Source: Candidatus Anaeroferrophillus wilburensis (GTDB taxonomy: Bacteria; Desulfobacterota; Anaeroferrophillalia; Anaeroferrophillales; Anaeroferrophillaceae). From it: DNA of 49,028 bases. The translations under genes were made by a program, and so were the position numbers. The stretch covers positions 1-49,028 of the forward strand of contig JAFGSY010000033.1 of assembly GCA_016934315.1 (NCBI GenBank), in the 5' to 3' direction. This document shows positions 33,620 through 42,758 of this stretch, one piece after another (the stretch's first letter is position 1; the number at the start of each line of letters is the position of its first letter). Under the pieces are notes generated by a model, which had not been told where the DNA came from, made no database searches, and saw only the letters and a list, made by a program, of their open reading frames with translations.

Positions 33620-34884
33620 TTGCTGGTCTCACGGCCCGATGCATTGTTAGCAGCAGCTTCGCCAGACCCATCGGCAATGATCTCCAGCAGCATCCCCTCG
33701 ATGGGGGCGGGGACATTGGAGATGATAACCCGGTCCCCCGCATCCAGCCCCTGACTGATGAGCACAAAATCGGTATCCTTCCACAGGACGGCAACCGTCC
33801 GACTACGAAGCCGGCCATCACTGTCCGCCGTCAAGACCCGACTATTCTCCTTCAGAGCCGACCGGGGGATCCGATATACCCCGGCAACCGTGCGGCCGAC
33901 CATTTCCGCCCGGACAAAACTGCCCAGAAACAGGGGTTTACGCTGGCCCTTGAGACCCATGGGATCATCAACAGCAATCAGCAGACGGGCCATCAAGCCA
34001 TCGGGATCAAGTTCCGGCTGCAGGCTGATAATCCGGCCCTCATAGGAGGAAATATCACCGTTTACATAGAGAGTTGCCGAAGATCCGGGGCGGCCGGCGG
34101 CCGGCAGATCCAGCCAGTCAAGCTTTTCCACCGGCAGAGAGATCTCCGCCCAGAACGTATCCAACCCCACCAGGGTGGCAATCACTGACTTGAGAGAAAC
34201 CTGGGAACCCAAGTCAACATTTTTACTGCTGACAATCAGGTTAAAAGGTGCTTTGATGACCGTCCGCTGGAGATCAACCCGGGCTTTCTCCACAGCGGTC
34301 AGGGCTGATTCAAGATTGGCCTGGGCTTTGGCCAGCTGAGGTTTCCGCAAAGCCAGATCAACATTTGCGCTCTCCATCTCGCCGGTCAACCGACTGATGG
34401 TTTCCCACTCCTGGAGGGCAATCATCTGGTTGCCCTCCTCAATCCGCAAATCAGCCTGAGCCCTAGCCAGAGCATCCTGCTGGGCCCGCAGAGCCAAACG
34501 GTAGTCGGTGTCGTCAAGGGCCACCAGCACCTCGCCCCGGGCAATCATACCGCCTGGTTTAAGCCGGGGATGGAGGGCGACCACCCGGCCGGCAACCCTG
34601 GCCTCCAGACTGACCTCCTGGGCCGGCACGACCCTGCCCTGGGCCTTGACAACTACATGGCTGTTCTCTGGCATGACCGCCATGACCTTGACCAGGGTCT
34701 GCATTTTTGCCGGCGGTCTTTTCCCCACCTGGGGCTTGTTCCGCAGCAGATACCTGGTAAGAAACGTGCCAGCAACCAGCAGGATTACAATGAGACCGAC
34801 GGCCAGCAGCCGCTGTTGCCATGATCGCCTGGGAACCGGTGTATCACTGGTGAGCTTGCTATTCGTCTTGTACTGTTCAGACAT
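33616..34884 (-). CDS. RND efflux periplasmic adaptor (membrane fusion protein)
   Basis: A 422-residue adaptor with a single N-terminal membrane helix (LLAVGLIVILLVAGTFLTRYL), two halves of a lipoyl-like domain (VVPAQEVSLEARVAGRV and VIKAPFNLIVSSKNVDLGSQV) around an alpha-helical hairpin (about 130-190), and beta-barrel and membrane-proximal domains (GDRVIISNVPAPIEGM). It links the RND pump to the outer-membrane factor. The gene lies 9 bases after the outer-membrane factor gene. Confidence 0.94.
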   Translation of the reverse strand: MSEQYKTNSKLTSDTPVPRRSWQQRLLAVGLIVILLVAGTFLTRYLLRNKPQVGKRPPAKMQTLVKVMAVMPENSHVVVKAQGRVVPAQEVSLEARVAGRVVALHPRLKPGGMIARGEVLVALDDTDYRLALRAQQDALARAQADLRIEEGNQMIALQEWETISRLTGEMESANVDLALRKPQLAKAQANLESALTAVEKARVDLQRTVIKAPFNLIVSSKNVDLGSQVSLKSVIATLVGLDTFWAEISLPVEKLDWLDLPAAGRPGSSATLYVNGDISSYEGRIISLQPELDPDGLMARLLIAVDDPMGLKGQRKPLFLGSFVRAEMVGRTVAGVYRIPRSALKENSRVLTADSDGRLRSRTVAVLWKDTDFVLISQGLDAGDRVIISNVPAPIEGMLLEIIADGSGEAAANNASGRETSK

Positions 34885-34893
34885 AAGGACGTC

Positions 34894-36276
34894 CTATTGC
34901 TCCTGCAGATAGTTTGCCACCCAGGAACCACCCAGTGCTTTATGAAGAGTGATCCTGGCAATAATCATATTTTCCCGGGCGGCAATCAGGTTCTGCCGCA
35001 GCTGCAAGGTATTGAGCTCCTCCTGCAACACATTAAGGAAATCGCTGGTACCACTCAAATAACGGTTCCTCGCTTCCCGCAACGTCTGCTGCGAAAGACG
35101 CAGCTGTTTCTGCAAGGAGGCTTCCAGGAGGCGATAATGATCTTCCTGAACCAGGGAATCCTCAACCTCCTTGACGGCATTAATAACGGTTTCGCCATAG
35201 AGAACCAGTCGCTGATCAACCACCGCCCCGGTTCGACCCACCTCCGCCTGCCGGCGCCGGCCATCGATCAGGGGAGTAGCAAGATTGCCAACTAGGTTCA
35301 GTAGCCAGTTGTCAAAGAGTGACCCTGGATTTTCACTGCTATACGTATGGGAAGCCGTCAGTTTTACTGCCGGCAGACGGTCGGCCCGCGCCTCAATCTC
35401 AGTCCATTCAGCGTCGCGCAGCCGCAGGCTGGCAGCCCGAACATCGGGACGTGATGACAGCAGATCGATGGGCAAACCAAGTGCAGGAATAGTACTGATT
35501 GCAGGAAATTCCTGCTGCCGGACCAGCGTTTCATCCAGATCCGCCTGCCCCAGAAGCAGTGCTAAGCGGCGTTTCCCCAGTTGCCAGTCGCTAACCACCG
35601 GAATCAGGGCCGCATCAATTTTTTCGATGGCTTGCTGCTGTTGATAAATGTCCAGCGCCGATGAGCGACCCTGGACGAATCGCCATTTTATCAGTTTTAG
35701 CAGTTCCTGCTGTAGAACCAGCTGCTGCTCCAACACCTCCTGCTGCCTTTTAGCGGCAATCAGCTGCACCCATTGCCGGGCAATCTCGCCGGTCACCGTC
35801 ACCACGGCAGCCTGCAGGTCTTCATGTGAAGCTTCCGCCCGCAGAATCGCACTCTCCCTGCCCGCTGCTATCCGCCCCCACAAGTCAAGCTCATAACTAG
35901 CCGCCACCCCCAGAGACCACTCCGTCTCCCCTTGCTGCCGGCCCCGGTTCTTTATCTCAAATCGCGAACCCGATACTCCCAGATCCACCTGGGGAAATCG
36001 GGCTGCCCCGGCTTTCACTGCCTCAAAGCGTGTCTGATCCAGCCTGGCCCATGCGTCCCGAATGGTGAAGTTCCCCTGCACCCCCTGCTCCATCAAATGG
36101 TTCAGCTCAATACTATTAAGCGCCTGCCACCAGGGAAATTCCTGGTCCCGGCTCTCGGAAGGCAGGGAAAAACGGGTAGGCAATCCCTGGGGAGGTTCAG
36201 TGATCACAGCCGGCCGGGAAAAACTGCAGGCTGACAGCAGTACACTCAGCAGGAGAACAGACAGGGGGTGGATCAT
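34894..36276 (-). CDS. Outer-membrane efflux lipoprotein (TolC/NodT family)
   Basis: A 460-residue outer-membrane factor. The signal peptide ends in a lipobox (LLSAC, lipidated Cys at about 17). Two outer_membrane_efflux repeats follow, with SSRPDVRAASLRLRDAEW and GRRRQAEVGRTGA, typical of the NodT class. It trimerises into the exit duct of the tripartite pump encoded with it. Its ATG overlaps the tetR stop by 4 bases (ATGA), so repressor and pump are translated from one message. Confidence 0.94.
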   Translation of the reverse strand: MIHPLSVLLLSVLLSACSFSRPAVITEPPQGLPTRFSLPSESRDQEFPWWQALNSIELNHLMEQGVQGNFTIRDAWARLDQTRFEAVKAGAARFPQVDLGVSGSRFEIKNRGRQQGETEWSLGVAASYELDLWGRIAAGRESAILRAEASHEDLQAAVVTVTGEIARQWVQLIAAKRQQEVLEQQLVLQQELLKLIKWRFVQGRSSALDIYQQQQAIEKIDAALIPVVSDWQLGKRRLALLLGQADLDETLVRQQEFPAISTIPALGLPIDLLSSRPDVRAASLRLRDAEWTEIEARADRLPAVKLTASHTYSSENPGSLFDNWLLNLVGNLATPLIDGRRRQAEVGRTGAVVDQRLVLYGETVINAVKEVEDSLVQEDHYRLLEASLQKQLRLSQQTLREARNRYLSGTSDFLNVLQEELNTLQLRQNLIAARENMIIARITLHKALGGSWVANYLQEQ

Positions 36277-36920
36277 GGGTTTCCTCTCGGCAGGCTGCGA
36301 TAATATTTAATCCCGGCAATGGAAAAATCGGCAATATGCCTGGCGAATGATTCCGCATCGGCCAGCTCGAGGGGCCGGCGCTTCAGGTGGTGGCTGCGAC
36401 CCTCTTTATGCTGACCCAGGAAAAGACACTGGCTGATGATGCTGTGAGTCATGCGCATGAGCAGCTCGTCGTCTGCCGGGTTGCCGTAGATATCCTGGAT
36501 CACCTGCTGCATCCTGCTGCACTGGCGAAAAATGATCTCACCGATCAGGTCGCCGCTGGCAGCGGTCGGTTCGGCCATCTCCTTGGATACCAGCTTGTAA
36601 AAATTGCCCTTTATTTCAGCACACAAAATCCTTTGCAGCAAGGCCAGGATCATCCGGTAAAGACGTTCTTCGGCAATCATCCCAGTATCGTGCGCCATAG
36701 GATAGCGCTTTTCCGCCTGGGAAAAGGTAAACTCCAGCACCTGCCGGTAGAGTGCATCCTTGGAGCGAAAATGGTAGTTGACCGCCGCGATGTTGGCCCC
36801 GGCCAGCTCACAGATTTCGGCCACCGAGGCGTTGGCAAAACCTTTTTCGGTAAAAACCAGGGCCGCGCTTTCCAACAGCCTCTCCTTGGTACTCTTTTTT
36901 CGTTCCGCTTTAGCAGCCAT
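36273..36920 (-). CDS. TetR/AcrR-family regulator of the RND operon
   Basis: A 215-residue TetR-type repressor. The N-terminal helix-turn-helix (FANASVAEICELAGANIAAVNYHF) is followed by YHFRSKDALYRQVLEF. The C-terminal ligand domain resembles the YbiH/CerR class (ERLYRMILALLQRIL). As the first gene of the pump operon it most likely represses its own promoter until a pump substrate binds. A candidate promoter upstream on the minus strand is TTGACT (near 37000) with TAAATG 17 bases on. Confidence 0.9.
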   Translation of the reverse strand: MAAKAERKKSTKERLLESAALVFTEKGFANASVAEICELAGANIAAVNYHFRSKDALYRQVLEFTFSQAEKRYPMAHDTGMIAEERLYRMILALLQRILCAEIKGNFYKLVSKEMAEPTAASGDLIGEIIFRQCSRMQQVIQDIYGNPADDELLMRMTHSIISQCLFLGQHKEGRSHHLKRRPLELADAESFARHIADFSIAGIKYYRSLPRGNP

Positions 36921-37328
36921 AAAAACCTGCTGAGATAGTCAATACTTTCAAGAAAATCACTATTTTCAAATAACCATTTAAAACATTTATTTTGACAAGT
37001 CAAGGGTAAAAAGCGTCCATCTTGCCTTGCCAACACCTGCCTTTTTCTTATTGGATTCTCCTTTTTACTTCTGTGGCGGCTAGCACCGATTTTGGACAAA
37101 TCAACAGGGAATAAAAGTCTCTGATGGGGCTGATGACTCGAACCCGGGGTAATGAGCCTTCGCAAGGGAAGAGGGGTATTTCCTTTGGACGGAAAAACAA
37201 GCTCCTTGACCAGGAGCCTTTTATGGGTGTCCCATTTTTCTGTTTTCAGCCAGTTGCAATCAGGTTGGACCCCGGCCTTCGCCGAGATGATGACTTTTAA
37301 CACGTTGGAGAGGGGGTAAATCTGTGCT
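36921..37328. other. Intergenic region with REP-like palindromes
   Basis: About 400 bases between the tetR start and the PaaK-like stop. It contains the probable tetR promoter (about 36970-37005), a small CGGC/GCCG palindrome at 37273-37284 set in sequence resembling common REP elements, a CCCAT-type mini-hairpin near 37222-37234, and the terminator listed separately. An open frame crosses the region on the minus strand, but it overlaps both neighbours and looks non-coding. Confidence 0.45.
37201..37221 (-). terminator. Terminator of the PaaK-like gene (possibly bidirectional)
   Basis: GCTCCT (37201-37206) and AGGAGC (37212-37217) form a 6-bp stem with a 5-base loop. On the minus strand it is followed by TTGTTTTT, and on the plus strand by CTTTT. 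It lies about 110 bases after the PaaK-like gene. Confidence 0.55.
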
Positions 37329-38714
37329 CTATTCGCTGCCCGTTGTCTCTGTAAGCAGAGAAATGAAATCCTCAAATTTGAAATTTGCACTTCTGTTAAT
37401 GGTTTCAAGGTAGGCAAAATCGATCCTGAATCGATAGCCAAGCTCGGACTGGATGTGACGGGCCAAAGCGCTTTCCTCATCCACGGTCAGCGGTCGACCA
37501 ACAACAAGCCTGGCTTCAATTTTATCCAGATGGGTCTGAACCAACTGGTACTGCAGCACAGGAGCGATCTCGGCATATTTGTTTTCACCAAGGTAGGGCC
37601 ATTTTTTTTCTCCGGTAGGATAGGTCACCATATTCCTGACCCGGCCGAGGATACGACGTAAAACGGGAAGTCCGCGACCGCACGAACAAGGCTCACCAAC
37701 CTCGGCATAATCACCTATCTCATAGCGGATAAAGGGCATGGCAAAATTGTAGAACGGCGTCAAGACCAACCTGCCAACCTGACCCGCGGCAGTCGGTTGA
37801 TCATGGTCATCAAGCACTTCAACCAACATAGTTTCCGACTGCACGTGATAATGATCATTTTCAGGACACTGCAAAGCGATATAGCCGACCTCCTGGGCGG
37901 AATAGATATCCACCACCGGGGCATCCCACGCCTGCCGGCAAAGGTCTCTGAGCCTGGATGATACAACTTCGCCAACCGTACGAATTTCACGCACATTCGT
38001 CAGCCGCAAGCCTTGTTCAATAAACAGGTCGGCCAAAGCATGCAAGTTGGACGGAAAAGATATCAGATATTCAGGGTTCTCGGCGCAAAGCCATTCGGCC
38101 TGCCGACAAATATCATTCTGAATATTCAGCAATGAGGATTGACCCGTTCGAAAGATGATATCTGTTGCAGGCCCCCAGCCTGCCACACAGGAACCATCTC
38201 GCTGATCACCAGGATCCCACTTCGACCTGCGGATGGCAGACAATTTCCCGGAAAAATCTCTTTTGTGCCAGAGGTGCTCACGAACAGTAATAACCTTCCA
38301 GAAGAGCTGCTCCAACTCGGTGGACAGCATGGTGATCGGCCTGCCTGTTGAGCCGGATGTCTTTTTCTGCATGATTCTGCCATGCTTCACCGGCGGCAGA
38401 TTACTAACCAGTTCTTTCTCATGCGTCTGGACATCCTGCCTGGTCAGAACCGGTATTTCCCCCCAAATCTCACGAAGTTTATCCGGCCCCATACCCAAAG
38501 GCATGCCGCTGAACATTGTACGATAATAGGGCACGGTTCTTCTGGCATGGGAACACACTTCGGCGAGCTGACGGAACTGCATTGCGGCAATCTCCCCGGC
38601 CGAAAACCATTGACTTTTGTCAAGTTGACGAAGGAGTGCCAGCATTTGATCTCCTGCGGCAGTCGGAATGACTGACCTGGAGTGGAGAGGAATTGAGGAT
38701 ACAAATTCTGACAC
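37329..38714 (-). CDS. PaaK/CapK-like adenylate-forming enzyme
   Basis: A 461-residue member of the phenylacetate-CoA ligase-like branch of AMP-forming enzymes. The phosphate loop TSGSTGRP (T119-P126), YSAQEVGYIALQCPE, and the GxGD-like YEIGDYAEVG are all present, and a GRVRNMVTYPTGEK segment follows. It should activate a carboxylic acid as an acyl-adenylate. Relatives near polysaccharide genes (CapK, FadD-like) have unclear acceptors. The GTG start at 38714 has AGGA about 9 bases upstream. The glycosyltransferase gene upstream on the same strand ends 69 bases before it. Confidence 0.85.
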   Translation of the reverse strand: MSEFVSSIPLHSRSVIPTAAGDQMLALLRQLDKSQWFSAGEIAAMQFRQLAEVCSHARRTVPYYRTMFSGMPLGMGPDKLREIWGEIPVLTRQDVQTHEKELVSNLPPVKHGRIMQKKTSGSTGRPITMLSTELEQLFWKVITVREHLWHKRDFSGKLSAIRRSKWDPGDQRDGSCVAGWGPATDIIFRTGQSSLLNIQNDICRQAEWLCAENPEYLISFPSNLHALADLFIEQGLRLTNVREIRTVGEVVSSRLRDLCRQAWDAPVVDIYSAQEVGYIALQCPENDHYHVQSETMLVEVLDDHDQPTAAGQVGRLVLTPFYNFAMPFIRYEIGDYAEVGEPCSCGRGLPVLRRILGRVRNMVTYPTGEKKWPYLGENKYAEIAPVLQYQLVQTHLDKIEARLVVGRPLTVDEESALARHIQSELGYRFRIDFAYLETINRSANFKFEDFISLLTETTGSE

Positions 38715-38783
38715 GTCTACAATCCTGTTCGGGAAAGTTGTGCCGATTGAATGTGGCGTCTTATTGCGACCTTCCGCTTCGGG

Positions 38784-39704
38784 TCATGAAGAAAATTGAT
38801 AGATAACAATTGCGTCCAGTTTGCCGGCCATGCAGTTATCCATCGCGCAGTCAAGCCATGGCTTCATGCGAAAATTAATCCGTACTTCAAAATCATCCTT
38901 GACATAATCATGGAACTCCAAACCGGCCGACAGGGTTTCTTCCAACTTGTCCACTGCACCTGTTCGCGCGTACATATGAGCCAAAACCATTGCAGAGTTC
39001 AAACACTCGACCGGGAATTCCCTCGAAAAAGACCTGGCGGCAATCCCCAGATAGTACATTGCCTCGTCCCAGTCTCCACTTAGAAAATAGCCATATCCCA
39101 GGAACCAATAATGTCTGAACCAGTCCGGCTCATCTTTCACGACCGCAAGCAACGACTCCTTATAGATCCTAGCCTTGACAGCGGCCTTTCGTGCTTCGGG
39201 CTGGTGCAAAACCTTCACCTCGGAAACCCACTCCGCTCTCATACCCTTATGTCGGATGTCATACTGCATATTTTCATGTCGACTACCGGTACTACGCAGT
39301 CCATTTCGAAAGACAAACAGCTTGTAATCCTCGATCAATATTCCGCCTTTTGGGGTATTCCAAGAGCAGAAGTAACCAGCCGTTTGTTCAGAAAGGGGCA
39401 ATCCTTTGATCGATTCAACACCATCTGCAGCTATCCTTTCATCGGCATCAAGTGAAAGGATCCATGGTGTTTTAACGAGGGAATAGGCATAGTTGCGGGC
39501 ATGGGATATAAATATCCCCCGATTGTGGTCAAGGGTAAATTGAACAGGCTGGATACCGAACCGCTCAACAAGAATCTCCCGTGTTTGATCCGTGGAGCCC
39601 GTATCTACCACAACGATATCATCAAGCTGGTCGACAATCCCCCCAAGGCAAGAACCTATGGTGTTTGCTTCATCCTTGACAACCATGCATAACCCGAGTT
39701 TCAT
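38784..39704 (-). CDS. Family 2 glycosyltransferase
   Basis: A 306-residue GT-A enzyme. It has the N-terminal MKLGLCMVVKDEANTIGSCL, the nucleotide-binding VVVDTGSTDQT and the metal-binding SLDADERI. The C-terminal ~130 residues are helical and look like TPR-type repeats (WFRHYWFLGYGYFLSGDWDEAMYYLGIAARS in part), as in SunS/TPR-containing GT2 proteins. The sugar and acceptor are unknown. The ATG at 39704 has GGGAG 9-10 bases upstream; an in-frame extension to 39821 is unlikely. Confidence 0.88.
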   Translation of the reverse strand: MKLGLCMVVKDEANTIGSCLGGIVDQLDDIVVVDTGSTDQTREILVERFGIQPVQFTLDHNRGIFISHARNYAYSLVKTPWILSLDADERIAADGVESIKGLPLSEQTAGYFCSWNTPKGGILIEDYKLFVFRNGLRSTGSRHENMQYDIRHKGMRAEWVSEVKVLHQPEARKAAVKARIYKESLLAVVKDEPDWFRHYWFLGYGYFLSGDWDEAMYYLGIAARSFSREFPVECLNSAMVLAHMYARTGAVDKLEETLSAGLEFHDYVKDDFEVRINFRMKPWLDCAMDNCMAGKLDAIVIYQFSS

Positions 39705-39740
39705 ATAACAACACTCCCGAAAAAACTTATTCCCTAACAT

Positions 39741-39766
39741 ATGGCCGCATAACAAGAAGCGGCCAT
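39741..39766. terminator. Hairpin between cyanophycin-synthetase-like and GT2 genes
   Basis: ATGGCCGC (39741-39748) pairs perfectly with GCGGCCAT (39759-39766). No T tract follows on either strand, so it may be an attenuator, an mRNA-stability element or a factor-dependent terminator after the ligase gene. Confidence 0.4.
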
Positions 39767-39866
39767 TTCCGCTTTCCCGTCGTTGGTTGATTTCGATGAC
39801 CGTGGGCCTCGCTGCCGGCACAGGAGGCGGGGACGATCGCCGGCCACGTCCACCCCCGGCATCCGC

Positions 39867-42578
39867 TTAACGGGCTCGCTTCCTGCCCTGTCGCATATGA
39901 TCGCGGTAGGTCTGCGGACTAAAAGGTGGCCCCGTCTTCAGCAGATGAAACAACGCATCCCTCCTGAGCCCCGTGTCAATGCAATGCAGGGCCACGATGT
40001 CTTCCTGGTGCGCCATGGTCAATGCCCGGTGATATGCCTCGGCCTGGTCAACGACTATTTCGATGGCCTCCGAGCTGACACCGGCCGCACCGAGTCTTCG
40101 GGCCAGGATCCACGACACCTCTCCCCGCTTTCGCCCCCGCAGGGAATCCCAGTCGAACAGGATGTAATGATCGAAGCAGGCGGCCACCGCGGCGGCCATG
40201 GCCTCAAGCTGGCTGTCGCGGCGGTTGCCCGCGGCCGTCATGGCCAGGATCCTTTTGCCCGTACAGGGCATCTGCTGCACCAGATGGCAGAGGCTTGTCA
40301 GATTAGCAGCGTTCACCGGACGGTCGATAATCAACCGAAACGGCAGACCTTCATATTCACTGAGTCGCCCGGGGTTGTCCCCGACATTCGCCTCGAAACG
40401 GGAAAGGACACGTCGAATGACCGTCCCCTCCACGCCCATGGCGTGGGCGGTTGCAGCGGCCGCAAGGACATTTTGCAGGTTGTGGGGAATCAACCCGCCG
40501 CGATAGGCGCGAATCTCGGCAGCCGCCATCACCCGCTTCCTCGAAGAACCACGACCGATCATCATCTCCAGTGAGCCGTCCGCCGACCAAAAAAAGATGC
40601 TATGACCCCCAGCACGTGCATGGCCGGCCATGGGTTCCGCTTCCGGAAACATGCCGAACAGGACGATATCACAGCCTGGCGGAACATCCTTGCGCATCGC
40701 CATGCACAAGGGATCATCTGCGTTCAGAACTACCGCCCGGGTGGCGGCCCTGGCGACAGTAGCTTTCACCCTCGCCATCTCCTCCAGGGTTTCCACGCCA
40801 TCCTGTCCCAGGTGTTCGTCCGCCACGTTCAGAACGACGGCCACATCGCAACAGTCAAAACCAAGTCCGCCCTTCAGGATTCCGCCACGGGCCGTCTCCA
40901 ACACTGCCGCTCCCACGCCGGGATGATTGAAGATCCACTGGCAGGCCTCGCCGCCCGACCAGTCACCAGGTCGGAGGCGTTCTTCATCCACATAGACACC
41001 GTCGGTGGACACCATGCCGACCTTATAGCCTTGCTCCCCCAGCATCTCCTTGAGCATCCGGCAGGTGGTGGTCTTGCCAAGGCTGCCGGTGACGGCCACT
41101 GTCGGCACCCGTGATGAGCATCCCGGAGGAAACAGACCATCAATTATCGGCGAGACCACATCTCGCCCGCTGCCCTTAACAGACCAGTGGGGACGCAAGC
41201 CGGGGCAGGGATTCACCTCGATGACGGCACCGCCGCTGGCATGGGGAGACAGAGAGATGTCGGGCGTAATGTAGTCAACTCCGGCAATATCCAGCCCCAG
41301 AACCTCGACGGCCAAGGTCGCCATGTTCGCCACCGCCGGGTGGACCCGCTCCGTGACGTCGACACCGGTTCCACCGGTGGAAATGTTAGCTGTCCTCCTG
41401 AGAAAGACACGCACCCCCACCTGAGGTACCGAATCACGGGTAACCCCTTGGCCGGCAAGCACTCTGTCCGCTTCCTCGTCCAAAAAAAGTTTTTCGAGCA
41501 CCGAGCGGAAGTCAATATCACGCAAGGGGTTCTGATTCTCGACATCCACAAGCTCCCGGACAGTATGCCTGCCATCGCCGATCACACTCGCGGGGATACG
41601 CTGGGCGGCGGCCACCAGGGTGCCGTTCACCACCAGCAGGCGATGTTCAGCTCCGGGAACGAACTGCTGCACGAGGATGCCGCCCGGGAAAACGCGTAAA
41701 GCATCTGCCGCCGTCCTCCTCAACTCATCCTTGGTAGCGACCCCGACAGCCACGCCTTTGCCCTTTGCCCCGAATACGGGCTTGACCACCAGAGGAAAGC
41801 CTATCACCTCCACTGCGGCCATCAGCTGTTGATCATTCAGGAGCCCATATTGTCTGGGCACGGGGATCCCGACAGAGGCAAGCAGCTCGGCGGTGACGGC
41901 CTTATTGTTGGAAAGCTTGGAACCCACGGCGGTGGTGCTGCTGGACAGGGTCTCGAAGACCTTGCGCTGGTGGCGCCCCTGGCCCAGGCGGACGAAGCGG
42001 GCATTGTCGCTGATTCGGTGGGCGGGAATCCCTCGGGCGCGGGCCGCACGGACAACAGCCATGGTAGAAAGGTCCATGGACAGGCTCCGGGCAATCCCGA
42101 TAAATCTGTCGAACGCACCTTGAAATTGCCGTTTCGCACCCTGCCCCACACCGGCTCCCGATAGCACCGCGTCCGCCATGCGCAAACTCAGGTTCATGGC
42201 AGCTTCTGCGACCGACGATGTCTCGTAGGTGCACAACAGATCCCAGTAAGGACCGGCGCTGGCAGCATGGCAGCATGTTGGCTCCAACCGGGCTCCTGCG
42301 ACATTCTGCAGGGTGAGCGCCAGCGCCGGCAGGAGGCGCATCGCGGCGAACTCGTCCTGTTCTCGCACCTCGGAAACGGCACGAAACCAACAATTGATTG
42401 CATCGGCATCACGGAAACCAGGGGGCAACATCTCCGCAACCAGCTCCGCCAACCGCCTGTGAAAGCCGCTCGACGCGGTTTTCACAGGCTCAAGCTGAAT
42501 CCGACAATGGACGGCAGGCCAGTCGGTAAAGCAGTTACCTCCGCGGTAAGATCGTCTAAGGACAAGCTTTATGGGCAC
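39867..42578 (-). CDS. cphA: Cyanophycin-synthetase-like ligase with divergent Mur motifs
   Basis: A 903-residue protein with CphA architecture. An N-terminal domain covers ~1-200 and an ATP-grasp ~215-480 (LSNNKAVTAELLASVGIPVP, K266 in VVKPVFGAKGKG, EVNPCPGLRPH). A Mur-ligase half runs from ~490 to 890 (AVLETARGGILKGGLGFD, VVLNVADEHLGQDG, LNADDPL). Cyanophycin synthetase builds a poly-aspartate chain with arginine side groups. Two Mur signatures differ: the P-loop reads TGSLGKTTT (usually TGTNGKTTT), and the DYAHNP motif is replaced by DRPVNAA near 750. No cphB cyanophycinase is in the window. The start is GTG at 42578. G+C looks higher than in neighbouring genes. Confidence 0.87.
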   Translation of the reverse strand: MPIKLVLRRSYRGGNCFTDWPAVHCRIQLEPVKTASSGFHRRLAELVAEMLPPGFRDADAINCWFRAVSEVREQDEFAAMRLLPALALTLQNVAGARLEPTCCHAASAGPYWDLLCTYETSSVAEAAMNLSLRMADAVLSGAGVGQGAKRQFQGAFDRFIGIARSLSMDLSTMAVVRAARARGIPAHRISDNARFVRLGQGRHQRKVFETLSSSTTAVGSKLSNNKAVTAELLASVGIPVPRQYGLLNDQQLMAAVEVIGFPLVVKPVFGAKGKGVAVGVATKDELRRTAADALRVFPGGILVQQFVPGAEHRLLVVNGTLVAAAQRIPASVIGDGRHTVRELVDVENQNPLRDIDFRSVLEKLFLDEEADRVLAGQGVTRDSVPQVGVRVFLRRTANISTGGTGVDVTERVHPAVANMATLAVEVLGLDIAGVDYITPDISLSPHASGGAVIEVNPCPGLRPHWSVKGSGRDVVSPIIDGLFPPGCSSRVPTVAVTGSLGKTTTCRMLKEMLGEQGYKVGMVSTDGVYVDEERLRPGDWSGGEACQWIFNHPGVGAAVLETARGGILKGGLGFDCCDVAVVLNVADEHLGQDGVETLEEMARVKATVARAATRAVVLNADDPLCMAMRKDVPPGCDIVLFGMFPEAEPMAGHARAGGHSIFFWSADGSLEMMIGRGSSRKRVMAAAEIRAYRGGLIPHNLQNVLAAAATAHAMGVEGTVIRRVLSRFEANVGDNPGRLSEYEGLPFRLIIDRPVNAANLTSLCHLVQQMPCTGKRILAMTAAGNRRDSQLEAMAAAVAACFDHYILFDWDSLRGRKRGEVSWILARRLGAAGVSSEAIEIVVDQAEAYHRALTMAHQEDIVALHCIDTGLRRDALFHLLKTGPPFSPQTYRDHMRQGRKRAR

Positions 42579-42758
42579 AGCGTGTCTCTACACATATTTC
42601 ACCAAGGGCTGACAGAAAATTGTTTTTCAAGGAAGCAATGCTGCCCCCCACTAGAAACACCTTTCCCCAAGTGTTGAGATCATCCCGCACAAGGGCAATA
42701 GTGCCACCGAGAAAATCTAACAAAGGATGGAATATGGCATCACCCGTAATGACTATGC
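42579..42758. other. Intergenic region upstream of the ligase gene
   Basis: About 180 bases between the pepN stop and the cyanophycin-synthetase-like start. It should hold the terminator of pepN and a promoter for the ligase. I see no convincing element. Confidence 0.35.

Noticed and set aside
37130-37155. GGGTTCGAGTC on the minus strand, resembling a tRNA T arm
   Set aside because: The flanking bases do not pair as a T stem, and no acceptor, D or anticodon arms can be folded around it.
36677-37480. Long open frame on the minus strand between tetR and the PaaK-like gene
   Set aside because: It overlaps both well-supported neighbours in other frames and contains REP-like sequence. The translation has no domain-like character.
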